The position numbers and the translations under genes are program-made. Of a DNA stretch of 64,000 nt, positions 11,603 through 22,999 are shown in pieces. This stretch comes from Carettochelys insculpta (lineage: Eukaryota; Chordata; Testudines; Carettochelyidae). Location: the NCBI RefSeq assembly GCF_033958435.1, contig NC_134138.1, positions 29,170,598 to 29,234,597 on the forward strand, in the 5' to 3' direction. Under the pieces are notes generated by a model. The model made no database searches. It had not been told where the DNA came from and was given only the letters and a program-made list of their open reading frames with translations. Position 1 is the first letter of the stretch; every line of letters starts with the position of its first letter.

Positions 11603-12587
11603 CTGGTAGCGAGGAAGACAAGACCATTGCTAAATGTTGCCCTCATTTATCAGTGCAGTCGCTATTTGTTCTGATTTTCAATGGGGTTGCATAGTTGTAA
11701 TTCAGAGCAAACATAAATTGCAGTGTTGTTGCAGCAATGGTGTAAATATTTCTTCTGCAGCAAAGCTAGAAAGAGAGAATTGTGGAGTTGTTTCCCTGTG
11801 TCCTTTGAAGGAAAAATCAAATTTTATTATAGATACCTTAGAGAATGATTACTGCAGTTTTTAGTGCTCCAGTTCACGATATATGAAACCAGCTCAACCA
11901 TATATCTAATCATACACAGGCAATCAAAAGCACATTACATAGAATATACGATTCAACACAGTTCAATATAATACAATTCTAACAATCCAGAAAACATAAT
12001 TTGTATCATCTGGCCTGTCAGATTTTCTTGACCTATATGTAGCAAGGATTTGATTAGTGTTTGGTTCTCATCCAGCATTTGTTTCCCTGAGCCAGAAAAA
12101 AACAGTATTAGATTAGTGCTGGGAGGGAACATAACTTACTTTTGTCATTGGTTCTTTTTTACCTGAGTATGATACAGCAAAAACAAAGTAAGCTTAGAAT
12201 CAGAAGGGACACGCTATAGGATAGGAAAACCCATGTTCCAGGAATTTTATTAATTGAATGGTAGCTAATGTGTACAAAACTATTTTATATTCTTGAATCT
12301 GGCATAGTATAACAAATGTAAATGAACTTTTTGAAAGCACTGTTACTGTTATGCTGGAAAGGTGCTAATGGCTCCTGGCAGATTAGATCCTATGACAATC
12401 AGACCTTGCTGCAACCAGTGGGTTTGACAGGCTCATGGGAAGGAATCAACCCACCTTATCTAGTGACAACAGGTGGGGGCTGTAGGGGTCCCAGCCGAGG
12501 CAAGTCATAACTAGTCCATGTGAACTGAGCAGTTTCCCTGGATGCAAACACATGGGCTAGATTTGGCTGCACACTGTCTGTCTAGTG
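11603..12587. other. No recognisable gene or repeat
   Basis: AT-rich sequence without tandem or inverted structure that I can detect. Confidence 0.45.
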
Positions 12588-12756
12588 CAGTGGTTCTTAA
12601 CCTGGGGTGCACACAGCCCCTGAGGGTGTGTGACGCCCATTCTGGGGGTGCAAGACATGCTAGATTTTTTTAGAAGGTAAATCATTGAAAACACAAATTA
12701 AGCACAGGCACATAAATATAACTACTGTTTCATCAGACCTATGTGTTTATTAACCG
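12588..12756 (+). mobile_element. hAT-like 5-prime end, interrupted
   Basis: Begins cagtggttcttaacctgggg, a classic hAT terminus, followed by ggggtgcaagacatgc and AT-rich interior. An LTR insertion breaks it at 12757. AT-rich sequence at 13494-13561 is probably its continuation. No right terminus was found. Confidence 0.6.
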
Positions 12757-13493
12757 TGACAAAGTCCTGAGAAATCTCTCATGGGTCCTGCACTCTGGGG
12801 CAGTTAAGATAATGCCTCAGAGACTCGTTGTGCCCCTTTTTGCTCTGCCTCCAGGGCGGGGGGGCACAGCCTACTGACCCGCACTCATCACAGGCACAGT
12901 CATAAATGGGGGAAGTCCCCACGTAGATGTTGAAGCTCTTCCAGCTCCTTCCGAGCTGTCCTGAGGAGCATGGGGCAGTCTGTGGGGAAGCTGGTCCCCT
13001 CCCACTCAATCCAGGTTCCAGCCCAGGGATCCTGGGGAACTGCTGTTGGAGGGACTGTCTCCCTCAGCTGAAAGGCAACAGCTTCCTCCCTGGGCCACTT
13101 CCCCAGATTGTTTCCTGGGTAGTTCCAGCAATCCTTCTCTCTTGCAGGGCGCTGTCCCTATCCCTGTCTCCTTCACAGACCTTTCCTCCTTCCCACTCTG
13201 CCCCCTTTCTCCTTCCTACTCCTTACCTGACAGGAGCCTTTTTCAATGGGTCAACAGGCCTTGATTGGCTACAGGTGCTTAATTAGCCACAGGTGTTGGT
13301 TTAACCTGGTGCTGCAGGCTGATCCTTGGGGGATCTTTCAGTTGGGAGAGGACTGTGCCTACCCACTCCCTTGGCTCCCAGTAGGCAGGCTGATCCTTGC
13401 TGGGCCTTAGTCCCTGAGGAACCTAAAAGCACAGACCCAACTGCCAATGTACGTGCCCTCCACTAGGCTGCTATAACCTGCTGAGGGCTGTCA
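12757..13493 (-). mobile_element. Solo LTR, minus orientation
   Basis: A GC-rich block with borders tgacaaag and gggctgtca, inside AT-rich hAT sequence. On the minus strand it has a CCAAT-like box (agccaatcaagg) upstream of a degraded TATA position (cattgaaaaaggc near 13240), which sets the promoter direction. There is no internal gag-pol sequence, so it looks like a solo LTR left by recombination. The flanks show no clean 5-bp duplication, so the exact borders are uncertain. Confidence 0.55.
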
Positions 13494-13561
13494 TATAACA
13501 TTATACATTTTTTAATGATTACTGTAATATACAAACAAAAAATTATTTTCAAGTTTTTAAG

Positions 13562-13985
13562 CTATTGTTGTTCTCAAAGCTACAGACTAATATGGCTACC
13601 TCTCTGATACTTGTCATCCTTGACTTGTGTTACCAATTATGTCATTTCATGTAAACAGCCCCACAAAGCTCCAAATATTGGATAACCACTAAAAGGGCAA
13701 TAACATAAATGTATAGATCCAAGTTGTGTCAAGTAAACAAGCTCTGTTATGTAACATTTTCTATCCCCATGATTCTCCTGTAGGAATTCTTTACCAAAAG
13801 AGAAGATACTTTACTCTGCCTTTGCTTGTAGTTTTTTTTAAAGCTGAACACAGACAAGTAAATATGAACCTATCTTGTCCATGAAAGCTTATGCTCCAAA
13901 ATATTCTTTAGTCTAGAAGGTGCCACTGGACTTCTTCTTATTTTTGAAGGCACAGACTAACTTGGCTACCCCTTTGGTATTCATC
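13562..13985 (+). mobile_element. Two PLE family B tail fragments
   Basis: 13570-13616 reads gctacagactaatatggcta then cctctctgata. 13862-13985 reads catgaaagcttatgctcc, then agtctagaaggtgcc and actaacttggctacccct. Both match the outer end of family B copies at 43.6 and 55.6 kb. About 245 bp of unrecognised sequence lies between them. Confidence 0.65.
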
Positions 13986-14379
13986 TGATTAATACTGTGT
14001 GAGACCTGTTTGTTGTTAATGTAATTTCCAATAAAGAAATGGCTTTACCCATATGAAAAGAGAATAGCAGTCAAATAATAAAGGAAGCTAATGTGAGTGT
14101 GAATGTGAACCAAACCTAGTTTGAGGCCTGATGATCATTGTTCTAGGGTGTAGAAGTGAAGAGATGAACAGGGGTCCCAAATAAGGAATGAAGTGTTTGC
14201 TCCCTGGAAAGCATGTCTGATCTCTATCACAAGTACACAGTTCACCAAAGACAAAGTTCTGTCTGCTGAGTTAAGGCTGAGGATTTAAACTTGTGAGAAC
14301 TAAGGACTGCTTAATTACTATCTTAATGTCAGCTGTCACTGTGACTTTGAGTCACAGCTGACATTCAGGACAAACTGCT
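13986..14379. other. No gene; small inverted repeat
   Basis: A short perfect-looking hairpin, atgtcagctgtcactgtgac / gagtcacagctgacatt, sits at about 14326-14365. Otherwise nothing was recognised. Confidence 0.5.
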
Positions 14380-14699
14380 GAGAAGTACAAGTACATAAAA
14401 GGTTGCTACAAGGAGGAGGAAGAAAATTTGTTACCCCAAGGACAGGACAAGAAGCACTGAGCTCAAATTGCAGCAAGAGAGGTTTAGGTTGGGTATTAGG
14501 AAAGACTTCCCAACTAGTTAGGCAATGGCATCAATTTCATAGGGAGGTTATGGAATCTCCATCATTGGAAATGTGTCAGAGCAGACTAGATAGACATCTG
14601 TCAGGGATGGTCCATAATACTTAGCCCTGCCATTAGTGCAGGGGACAGGACTAGATGAACTCTCAAGGTTCCTTCTAGTCCTACAATTCAATGATCCAA
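14380..14699 (+). mobile_element. CR1 LINE 3-prime end
   Basis: Typical CR1 3-prime sequence in plus orientation: aggaggaggaagaaaatttg, ggtattaggaaagacttcc, ggttatggaatctcc and the terminal ggactagatgaactctcaag-type block, ending with a degenerate tail at aattcaatgatcc. The frame is lost. Only the C-terminal ORF2 and 3-prime end remain, as in most 5-prime-truncated CR1 copies. Confidence 0.85.
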
Positions 14700-15330
14700 T
14701 TAAAAAAAGATTGTAGGGTAGAAATTCCTAGACAGGCCATGATATTCTGCTAAGAACCCCTGCTCTAAGTTTGGGTCTGGATACAAGGCCTACACTCCTT
14801 AGCATGAGTGTCCACCCCCTACCCCACCCCATCCCACACACACAGACTGAGCCAATCTGGGAAGGTCATCCCTGCTGGAACAAAGACAGAGATAGTCACC
14901 ATGGCAACCACATTCCCGGAAGAGAGCCTTAGGATGTCTCAGAGGTGGAAAGGAACAAATACTTCATTGTCATATCCCTTCATTACCTTCTGCTTTGATT
15001 CTTAAAATATAACACGAATAGTCATATCTGTGTGAGGATAATATCATGGCACCAACATATACATCACCACTCTACACAGTATTGTCAATTAATTTTTGCT
15101 TTGTTCAAAGAACTTTCTGTAAGCTATGCGTGGAGAGCTCTATTGTAACCATCTCAGATTGCCAGCTTATTCTGCTAATTGTGCTCATTTCCCTTGCTGT
15201 TAGCTTCTATCTAGGAGCTCTGGGGGTCTCTCCCCAGCTGTTGCTTCACTTTTCACCCATCAACATTCTATACAATCAATTGTAACCTGTTGTTTGGCAG
15301 TGTTCACTAGCCTAGTAGGTGAAGTGACAC
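14700..15330. other. No recognisable gene or repeat
   Basis: Short frames only. No transposon ends detected. Confidence 0.45.
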
Positions 15331-15343
15331 TCCACCAGTTCTG

Positions 15344-15575
15344 AATAGTAACAGAGAGGGAGCCATGCTAGTCTATACACTATCAAAACAAAAAGCAGTC
15401 AAGTAGCACTTTAAAGACTAGCAAAATAGTTTATTAGGTGAGCTTTCGTGGGACAGACCCACTTCTTCAGTCTGTTCTGGTCTGGCTATGGTCTGAAGAA
15501 GTCATCTGTTGCACGAAAACTTACCTAATAAATTATTTTGCTAGTCTTTAAAGTGCTACTTGACTGCTTTTTGTT
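15344..15575. mobile_element. PLE family A foldback, 232 bp
   Basis: Left arm (gtagcactttaaagactagc ... cacttcttcag) and right arm (tctgaagaagtc ... gctagtctttaaagtgctac) are reverse complements with almost no loop. Flanks tccaccagttctg (15331-15343) and tccaccagtgctg (15576-15588) are a 12-of-13 target duplication. Nothing of the protein-coding region is present. This is a terminal-repeat-only insertion. Confidence 0.88.
15444..15470 (-). ncRNA. Hammerhead-like core, intact
   Basis: On the minus strand: CTGAAGA, then GTGGG-TCTGT-CCCAC hairpin, then GAAA. All conserved positions of the two core strands are present. The opposite arm at about 15493-15517 keeps CTGAAGA but has a degraded hairpin. 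Confidence 0.5.
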
Positions 15576-15588
15576 TCCACCAGTGCTG

Positions 15589-16225
15589 TGTGTGAAATAT
15601 ACCCTCCTGCTTGCTTCATGCAGGGTTTCCAGACTTTCAACAAGGCAGACTTACCTGAAACTAGTGGTTAGTCCATCTCCTCACTATCCCAAGCCAGTAA
15701 CAAAATCAAACTTCTCTCTCACCACACTGGTTAACAGAAAGTCAAAAAACGTCAAAAAAGTAATTTCATCAAGCAAAGGTTTCTTCTGCTCTCAAGAGAT
15801 CAGCCACATAGCCAGGTCAATGTATAACTAAGATCTTACCCAATAATCATGCTGATGTCAATCCTAAAGGAACTAAAAACTAACGGTTTAATAAATGAAT
15901 AAAAGAAGAGTGACAATAATGGTTAATATATAATGATCACTACTTGCAAAGTTTTTAAAGCGGTTTGTGCCTGGTGGAATAAACTGGTAGCTTGCAAAAT
16001 CTTTCTGGTAACTTCCAAAAGATTGCTAGACCCTCAGCCTATAGTTCAAAACACTCCTTTTAGTTGTAAATCCACAGTCCAGAGAAACACGGCAGGAAAA
16101 AGGCAAAATGGAAATATCTCAGGGGCCATCTTTGCCATATGCCTGGATATTTACTGCTTGAACATGTGGAAAGTTACTGGCTCAAGATGGAGTTCAGGAT
16201 TACGTGAGCATATCATACATCTTTA
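15589..16225. other. No recognisable gene or repeat
   Basis: Frames of 97 and 187 codons start here. The longer one gains its length from the GC-rich minisatellite at 16400 onward and is not a credible gene. Confidence 0.45.
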
Positions 16226-17029
16226 CAGTAAACTCTGTTTTATCCAGTATTCATATAACTGGAACTCTCAAATGACTGGCACAAACACAGGAGCACTCAA
16301 GCAATGGCACCCCTCAGAGGCAGCCTGCTCAGTGCTCACCCTGCCTCCTTCTGAGCTAATGGAGGGGCTCCCAGTCCCAGGGCTTCCCCGTCTGGGTCCT
16401 CAGGGTTGGAGCTGCCAGCAGAGCTCTGCCCCTATCTGGCTCCCAGCCTTGGGGCTACCGAGGTTCCCCCGGCTCCAGGGCTGGTGCTGCTGGTAGGGCT
16501 CTGTGTCTTGCTGGCTCCTAGCCCTGGGGCTCCCCTGGCCAGGCTACAGGAGCTGGAGCTACTGGTGATGCTCTGCTCCCCAGCCAGTTCCCAACTCCGG
16601 GGCTGCCGGTGGAGCGCCCCACACTGGTGGAGGTCCCCTGGCCCCCAGGCTGCCAGAGTTCACCTGGCCCTGTCAGAGTCCCTGGGACTGGAGCTACTGG
16701 TGGAGCTGTGCACTGACCAGCTCCCAGCCCTGGAGCTGCCGGGGTTCCCCTGGCCCTGGCAGGATTCCTGGTGCTGGATCTGCTGGTGGAGCTCTGTGCC
16801 CTGCCAGCTCCCAGCCCCTGGGCTGCCAGCAGAGATCCCCCACCCCCAGCAGGCTCTCCAGGGAGTGAACTGCCAGTGGGGCTCTGTGCCCAAGCCTGTT
16901 CCCAGCCATACGGCTGGTGTGGTCCTCCACCCCCTACAGGAATCCTGCAGCTGCTCTTGATTATCTGGAATATATGAACATCCAGAAACCTCCTGGTCCC
17001 AGGGTTGCTGGATATGAAAGAGTTTACTC
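16226..17029. mobile_element. Tigger-like MITE carrying a minisatellite
   Basis: Left end cagtaaactctgttttatcc follows TA (16224-16225). Right end tggatatgaaagagtttact is followed by TA (17030-17031). The inverted ends also share the inner words tatccag and ctggata. The middle is filled by GC-rich imperfect repeats, giving open frames of 174-187 codons on both strands that I regard as artefacts of composition. Confidence 0.72.
16400..16930. repeat. Diverged GC-rich minisatellite
   Basis: Repeated core ctggagct(a/g)ctggtggagctctg followed by cagctcccagccctgg. Core copies lie near 16408, 16481, 16552, 16602, 16690, 16771 and 16868, so spacing is irregular (about 50-97 bp). Units are old and diverged. 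Confidence 0.7.
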
Positions 17030-17590
17030 TATATGGCTTCATGACTCACAGCAGCAGCCATGACCCATCTACTTGCTGAGGCATCCACTGGATGACTTAC
17101 CAGACTGGATTAGTTTCTTCTATGACCCACAGTTAGAGGGAAGTATACTTAATGGGCCATCAAGTTTGAATAGTCCTTTCATAATGTGCTGGTGAGGTTG
17201 GAAGTAAACTACCCTGTGGGAGTTACCCCAGAAATGAACACCTCCGAGATACCACTGCATAGCCAATATTCATAACTTCAGACTCGTGAATTTAAACAGG
17301 ATAATCTTGTTTAGCAAATCATCACTTTTCCATTGACTGCTTACATGACAAACTTTGTACGTGATTTGTTGCAGGTGTAGAGCAGTGGCAACCTCAATGA
17401 TAATAGTGGTCCTCTTCAATCATATAGTGTCACACCAATCTCAACTCTAACCCAGAGTGATTCTTTCGATATGTAACATGCAGAGAGGTGGTGTGCTGGT
17501 GAGAACTGAAGGGGCTCTAAGCCGTGATGGGTCTTCCTATCAAAGTGAAAAGCTTAAAGTCACTTTTCAGTTAGTTTTAAAGAAGACGGG
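17030..17590. other. No recognisable gene or repeat
   Basis: Nothing beyond chance frames was seen. Confidence 0.45.
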
Positions 17591-17856
17591 TAGGGTACAT
17601 CTATACTTACCTGGAGATTGACCCGGTCAGGGTCAATCTTCCAGGATTTGATGTCAGGTGTCTAGTGGTGACAGGCAAAACTGAGCTATTAGAGGAGAGG
17701 TCAACAGTCAATTCCTGTACTCCTCATTGTTGTGATGAATAAGGGAGGTCGGGCAGATAAGTCAATTGTAGACACATCGATTACAGCCATGCAATTGCCG
17801 TAGCTGGAATTGCATATCTACGATTAACTTTAAGGTCTAGTTTGGAGCTGCCCTTA
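17591..17856. mobile_element. Short turtle DNA element (MITE)
   Basis: Contains gggtacatctatacttacc, the internal hairpin gacccggtcagggtc, and gtcaattgtagacacatcg. This order is characteristic of a common turtle MITE. Ends are weakly inverted. The copy is old, with many CpG sites apparently decayed. Confidence 0.65.
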
Positions 17857-19416
17857 GTAACAGCTGAGAATGCTCCAGGAAATGTGGAACTGAAAACTGC
17901 ATTTGACAATCCACAAATGATTTATCCAGGAGGTTTCTAAAAACTCTGATTTGTGCATTCAAAATACTCCTGGAAGATTATATTTTTGAATAAGAGCAGA
18001 GGTTGGGTGATCCTAGTTAACTTAAAGTCTTCATGCAGAATTTAAAATGTTATATTAAACTGACTAACCTACTAAAAGGGGAAATTAATTTTTATTTCCC
18101 TTGAAGCTAACATTTCGGATTGAGGAAGAGCCATAAAGTCAATGGGGAAGGCGTTCCCTGTGCGTCGGCAACAAAGCTATTCAGTCATGCTGGCCCCACA
18201 AAGGCACTGGGTAATTTGAAGTAATGGAACATCAGAAAACAGAGTCATTTGTTCCTCTGTAATTTACAAACATAAAGGGGAAGTGATGTTGTAATTACAG
18301 ACAAATCATAAACCCAATTTTTAAAGCTGTTTCAGCAGATCTTTTTCTTGCTATTAGTGGTGCTAAAGGGAACATAGAACATCAAGGCCAGAATTTTGTT
18401 AAAATTTCTAACAGGCAGAGGAAAAGGTGTAGGCCAAAGGGAACTGATGAACTACATAAAACAGGAGTGTTTAGCACGCTGGAAAGCAAGCAATGAACTG
18501 TTGAAGAAAGGATTGGCTGCTAGTATACAGAATAGTAAACCAATGAGGTAATTTTATATGTCTATAGTACCTGCAAATTTTGCATCTCCGATATTTGTGC
18601 AGCAGAGTGAATTAAACCCTCTGAAACAGGAATGCCAAAGGAGTATTGTCCTCACTCTACAAATTAAGGAGTAGAGGCTCAAAGGTTTGAGTGACACAGT
18701 CAGGCAGGAAATCTGTGGCAGAAGCAGGAACAGCCCCCAAACCTCTTGACTTCTCATTCTATTATTAAACCCATTGTCTCTTCCTGATGAATTCTTCTGA
18801 GTCAGTGAAACCTACACTCTGCAACTGACATTTTTAACCTCAAATAACATAGGGCCACTTGGGCTATCTGTTAGGATACGTGTACTGTTGCTTTAAATAT
18901 GCAAGATGAAAGGAGTGGAAAAACCAGCTAAACGGCAGCTGTCCAGTCCTCAACCTGTGTATGATGTGCTCAGTCATTTCGCAGCATCATCATCAGCCAG
19001 ACAAAGAGCCATGGATATAAGTCAGTGGGCACTCATCATGTCTGAAGCTGACTGCATCTGCATCATGGGCTGGTAGAGAAACCCCATTTGAAGATATTGG
19101 CTGGGGATGAAGGTGCCCCTTGGTCAGTCACCTAGCCTGTTGTCCAACCTGTACTCCACCCCAGACCCCGTCCCCACTCTGCCCAGACCCCACTGTCTCC
19201 CTTTTCTCTTCCCTTTCCGTCCCTTATCATTTCCTTCCAGACAAATTTCTGAGCCCAAATGGCACAAATAACATTTGAAAAAAAAAGGGTTTTCTACAGT
19301 TTCTTCCTAAAGAAAATGGAGCATGTTTTCCACTGTATGCCAGGTACTGAAGACTGGACATACAGATGGTATCTAATTAAAAGCTCTAAATTTGGCAATA
19401 CAACTAGCAGCCATAG
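17857..19416. other. No recognisable gene or repeat
   Basis: Unique-looking sequence. No exon-like pattern could be supported. Confidence 0.45.
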
Positions 19417-19617
19417 GCAGCATTCCCTCTAATCTTTTCTCATTCATGTGTGGAATAAACTTTGTTATGTGCACTGAGGCATGTGTGAAGGTGAACCACC
19501 AGTAGAAACAAGTCTCCAGCTGTTGGTGGCTGTAAGCCCTCTGCTAATTACCTGGATGGCCTTTAAATCTCTCCTGGGTGACCACCCAAGCACACAGCTT
19601 ACAGAAAACACCGGTCA
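19417..19617. mobile_element. Possible short DNA element
   Basis: Starts gcagcattccctctaatct and ends agcttacagaaaacaccg, imperfect inverted termini. The internal phrase attcatgtgtggaataaact matches an ancient amniote DNA element type as I remember it. Not verified. Confidence 0.4.
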
Positions 19618-20318
19618 TAAGTTTTTTGTATGTTTGTTTGTTTGTTTTTTAATACCCTGAAGTTTGTCAGCGATTCATTTGAAAAAACCTTGCAAAGGGC
19701 AGTCAGCTGCCTCGCTGAATAGAGTATTAAATAATATGGAATACATGATGCAGCTGTTTTTCTGATTTACTTTTTCTTAATCAGTATTTCTAAGCTGCAT
19801 TTTAGATTTTAAAAATTCTTTTAAGACTTCATAAAATAATCACAACAGATTCCAACATATTTAACATACTGACACAAAGATATTTGAAATAATGCAGTCA
19901 GAGCAGTTTAGTGTGTTCATAAGAAAGTGAATTGATTTTAGGAAAAGGGAGCAGTAATTTATTTTGTATTATCGCTGTAGTAGTAGACATGTTTATGAAA
20001 TTTCACCATATGTTCATGTTAAAAATATGTTTCCAAAGATTTTAGGCATAACCAGGGATTTTATATTTTACTAGGGAACAGATTTAGGTGAAGGGTTCTC
20101 TTAAAACTACTTCATCAGATAATCACAAGTAAAGAAAGGGAAACTCATTTGCCCAGCTAACTGCAATAAAAGGGGCGTTGTCCCTCTACAGTTTCTCTTT
20201 GACAGGTGGGTGAAGAGAAAGAGATTACAGCTGAGAAGAACAGAAAGGACAGGAGGACTTTGGAAAAAAAAGCTTTTCTACTATGATTTATTTGACTTGA
20301 CCTAAACTGTTGTACTGC
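19618..20318. other. No gene; (GTTT)n microsatellite
   Basis: A short (GTTT)n tract is at about 19631-19650. The remaining AT-rich sequence shows no transposon ends or coding pattern. Confidence 0.5.
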
Positions 20319-20940
20319 AAGTAGAGCATAGGTCAGCTACAAGTCTCCTCCACTGCACTCTGTCTCAGGACAAAGCTTCTTGCTGACTCCAGGAGTACCC
20401 TAATGGTTGTCCTTCAGTCTCAGTAAATCATCTCCACATTGTCCAAAGTCTTCCTCTTTTGCATTTTCCTTGCAGGTTCCATGTGAGAGCTTGACAGACT
20501 ATGCTGGATGATGGTTTTCTGAGAGTGTGATCTAGCCTTCCCCACTTTCTTCTCTTGGTTTGTGCGTCAAGTGGTTCTTGTCCTGCTCTGTTGCAAAGCT
20601 CCTCATTTGTGATAAAGTCTTGCTATTTGATACAAAGGATGTACCTCAGGCATCTGTTTATGAACGTCTGTAGCTTGTGATGTGAAGACTTTTTGGTACG
20701 CCAGGTCTCAAATCCATACAAGAGCACACTCTTCACATTTGTGTTGAAGACTTGCAATTTCATCTCTGCAAGTATTATTTGTGAACTCCATATGGGACAA
20801 AGAGTCTTGAATGCAGCTGTACTTCCCCTATCCTGGACAGATACTGGCTGTTCCTTCATTTCTGCCCATAATACTTCCCAAGTAGGTGAACTGCTTCACA
20901 TCTTCCAGGTCGTCCCTTCCCAAGGGGATGGTGGTGGTGT
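20319..20940 (-). pseudogene. LINE ORF2 relic, C-terminal half
   Basis: Minus-strand translation gives FTYLGSIM (conserved post-catalytic RT motif), then VKSVLLYGFETWRTKK and KLQTFINRCLRYIL, then WGRLDHTLRKPSSSIVCQAL and a tryptophan-rich end. This order is the C-terminal half of a non-LTR retrotransposon ORF2. It looks RTE/RTE-X-like, but the clade is not certain. Stops and frameshifts are present. The RT catalytic part continues at 21161-21362 beyond a SINE. Confidence 0.8.
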
Positions 20941-21160
20941 TGGAGGCATAGCTCAGTGGTTAGCATGTTGGCTTTGTAAACCCAAGGTTGTGAGCTTAAT
21001 ACTGAAGGAGGCCTTCCAAGGGCCTGGGACAGGTAAGATTTAATTTAAAAAAAAAAAAAGAGTCAGGGATGGTGACAGGTCCTGCTGTGAGTGCAGGGGA
21101 CTGGGCTTGATGACCTCTCTAGGTCCCTTCCAGCTCTACAAGATACGTATATCTCTGTGT
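20941..21160 (+). mobile_element. tRNA-derived SINE (turtle/Cry type)
   Basis: The head ggaggcatagctcagtggtt contains a good A box (tagctcagtgg at 20949-20959). A degraded B box, gagcttaatac, is at about 20992-21002. The body has an A-rich stretch at 21043-21060. The tail, cttgatgacctctctaggtc then ccttccagctctac, is CR1-like, which is how such SINEs borrow LINE machinery. It is inserted in a LINE relic and is a near full-length copy. This SINE type is a strong marker for turtles. Confidence 0.88.
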
Positions 21161-21362
21161 TCCATGACTGGATGATCCTCATTGTCTTGGTCTTTCCCCT
21201 GTTAATGCTCAGTTAAGTCTTTGAGGTAGCTTTTGTGTACTGTTGTGACCTTTTCTTCCATGCTTCCATGACAGTGTGAAAGGAGGGTGATCTCACCAGC
21301 AAAATCAATGTATTCTAGCTGTGTTAAAAGTGTCCACTGACTGGTCCATTGATGGCCATCTA
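21161..21362 (-). pseudogene. LINE ORF2 relic, RT catalytic region
   Basis: Minus-strand translation includes LEYIDFAGEITLLSHCHGSM, equivalent to the LEDLDFADDIALLSH motif of related LINEs. The catalytic A-D-D has become A-G-E, so the enzyme would be dead. A stop follows in the next block. It is contiguous with the C-terminal half at 20319-20940 once the SINE is discounted. Confidence 0.78.
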
Positions 21363-22224
21363 TTTTCCTGCTTTTACTATAGTAACTTAAAATTAAAAAT
21401 ATGCACTTTAGATATGGGTGGTCCTTTGAAGAATTTATTTTTAAAATGCTCTATGTGTGAAGAGCCAAGCATTTAAGTCTAAAGATGAACACTCAGACGG
21501 TGCATCTAAAAGCCTATGGAATGGTATTTCAGAGATCTGATTTTATAATCATCAGCAACAAACCAATGAAATTTTTAAAGAAAATTTTAAATTGAAGTTC
21601 TGTAGATGTATTACAGTAATACATAACTGTTCTTGTCAGTACATTCAGAAACTGGCAGTATGGTATATACATCTGGGTTAGCACATGCCTGTTAAATGGT
21701 TCCATTACCACTTAATGGCTCTTTCACCAGGTAAGAGTTGTGCAAATAGGTCTGGCAAGTCGGAAAGCTTTTCACTTTTAAGTTGCCAGATCCTGTCTGG
21801 AGGAAGACTCACCAGGCTGCAACAGCATGCCGCAGGAGCATGCAGGAATGGTCTGCAGGGATAGGAGAAGATGAGAGGTGGGGCCCTAAGACCCAGGGGA
21901 GGCGATGCCTTCTTGTATCTCTTATACCTGCCACTCATAGTTGGCTTGTCCTGTTTTGTCTTAAACCAGTTCAGGGATGACCACATGTGCCTTGGCAGGC
22001 ACATCCAATTAGTTTATTGTTCATTTATTAGGTGATGTTATGATTAATGTACATGTTATGTCATATATAATCATTGTGTGCTAATAGAGTTAAGTTGTAG
22101 GTTTAGAGAAGTGTACAAGACTGATCAGCAGTTAGAAGGGGTACTTGTGAGTTAGGTATCTAAGTGAAAAGGGCTGAAACACAAAGTCTACTGCCTGAGG
22201 CCTATAAGATTTTAGTTTAGCCAC
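21363..22224. other. No recognisable gene or repeat
   Basis: Frames of 65-99 codons at 21705-22004 overlap on both strands and lack family features. Confidence 0.45.
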
Positions 22225-22697
22225 ACTAGGGCTTTGTCTACACTAGAGCATAAAGTTGATTTTAAGGCTCTTAGCTCAATTTTGCAAGGTGACTGTCTTC
22301 ACTGCAAATACCACTAGGTCGATTTTAAGAGATGCTAAGGTTGACTTTTTCACCCCGCCCATCCCTGAAGGTGTAACTCCAAGTTCAAATTTAAAAAGGT
22401 CGAATTAATGCTAGTGTGGAAACCATGGTACTTTAAATCAATTGTATTTGCTTCCAGAGGTATCCCACAATGCCCCGAATGTGTCCATTCTCACCGCTTT
22501 CGCCTCCACTGCTCTCCAGGTGTTCAGGAAGCAGGGAACAATAAGCTCGGCAATTTGAAATAATTTTCTTTCTGTACAGTGTGGCTAGCAGACCTCAGGA
22601 GTGATCCCACCTAGCTATGATTTCTCAGGGTCACAAAAGAGCTCCAGCATGGAGCCATCAGAAGATCCAGAATCTCATTGCTCTGTGGAAATACAAT
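22225..22697 (+). mobile_element. Harbinger-like element, 5-prime part with SANT-like coding start
   Basis: Starts gggctttgtctacactag and carries the turtle-typical block tatcccacaatgccccgaat. Near 22638-22690 a frame reads RAPAWSHQKIQNLIALW. This resembles the first helix of Myb/SANT-like proteins (R-A-P-x-W-S ... L-I-A-x-W) encoded beside PIF/Harbinger transposases. The frame stops at the PLE insertion at 22698. No right end was found. Confidence 0.6.
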
Positions 22698-22741
22698 GAG
22701 AAATCCTGTGGTAACTTATAGACTAACAGAATTTTTATAGC

Positions 22742-22780
22742 ATAAGCTTTCATAGGCAAAGACCCACTTTGTCAGATGCA
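22742..22780 (-). ncRNA. Degraded hammerhead-like core, PLE copy 2
   Basis: On the minus strand the region reads CTGACAA (last bases mutated from CTGATGA), a GTGGG...CCTAT hairpin and GAAA. The first core strand is broken, so activity is unlikely. Confidence 0.35.
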
Positions 22781-22999
22781 TGGAGTGGATACTCCAGAGG
22801 AAGGTCTAATTATACAGGCTCATGAAGAGAAGGACGTACTAATCAAGAGGAAGGCCAGAGCTGATAAGGTCAATTCAGTCAGGAAGGAGGTGGACCTCTT
22901 CCAGAAGCTGACATGGAGGTGTGAACACCAAGGGAGGAGAAACTGCTTTCGTAGTTGGCCAGCCACTCCCAGTCTTTGCTCAATCCTTGATTGATGGTG

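Noticed and set aside
12757..13286. 119-codon plus frame near 12927 as a gene
   Set aside because: It lies inside the solo LTR and is an incidental GC-rich frame.
15933..17042. Frames of 174-187 codons on both strands
   Set aside because: They overlap on opposite strands across the minisatellite in a Tigger-like MITE, so repeat composition explains their length.
20949..21002. A tRNA gene with A and B boxes
   Set aside because: The body continues into a SINE with a CR1-like tail, and the B box is degraded. It is a SINE head, not a tRNA gene.
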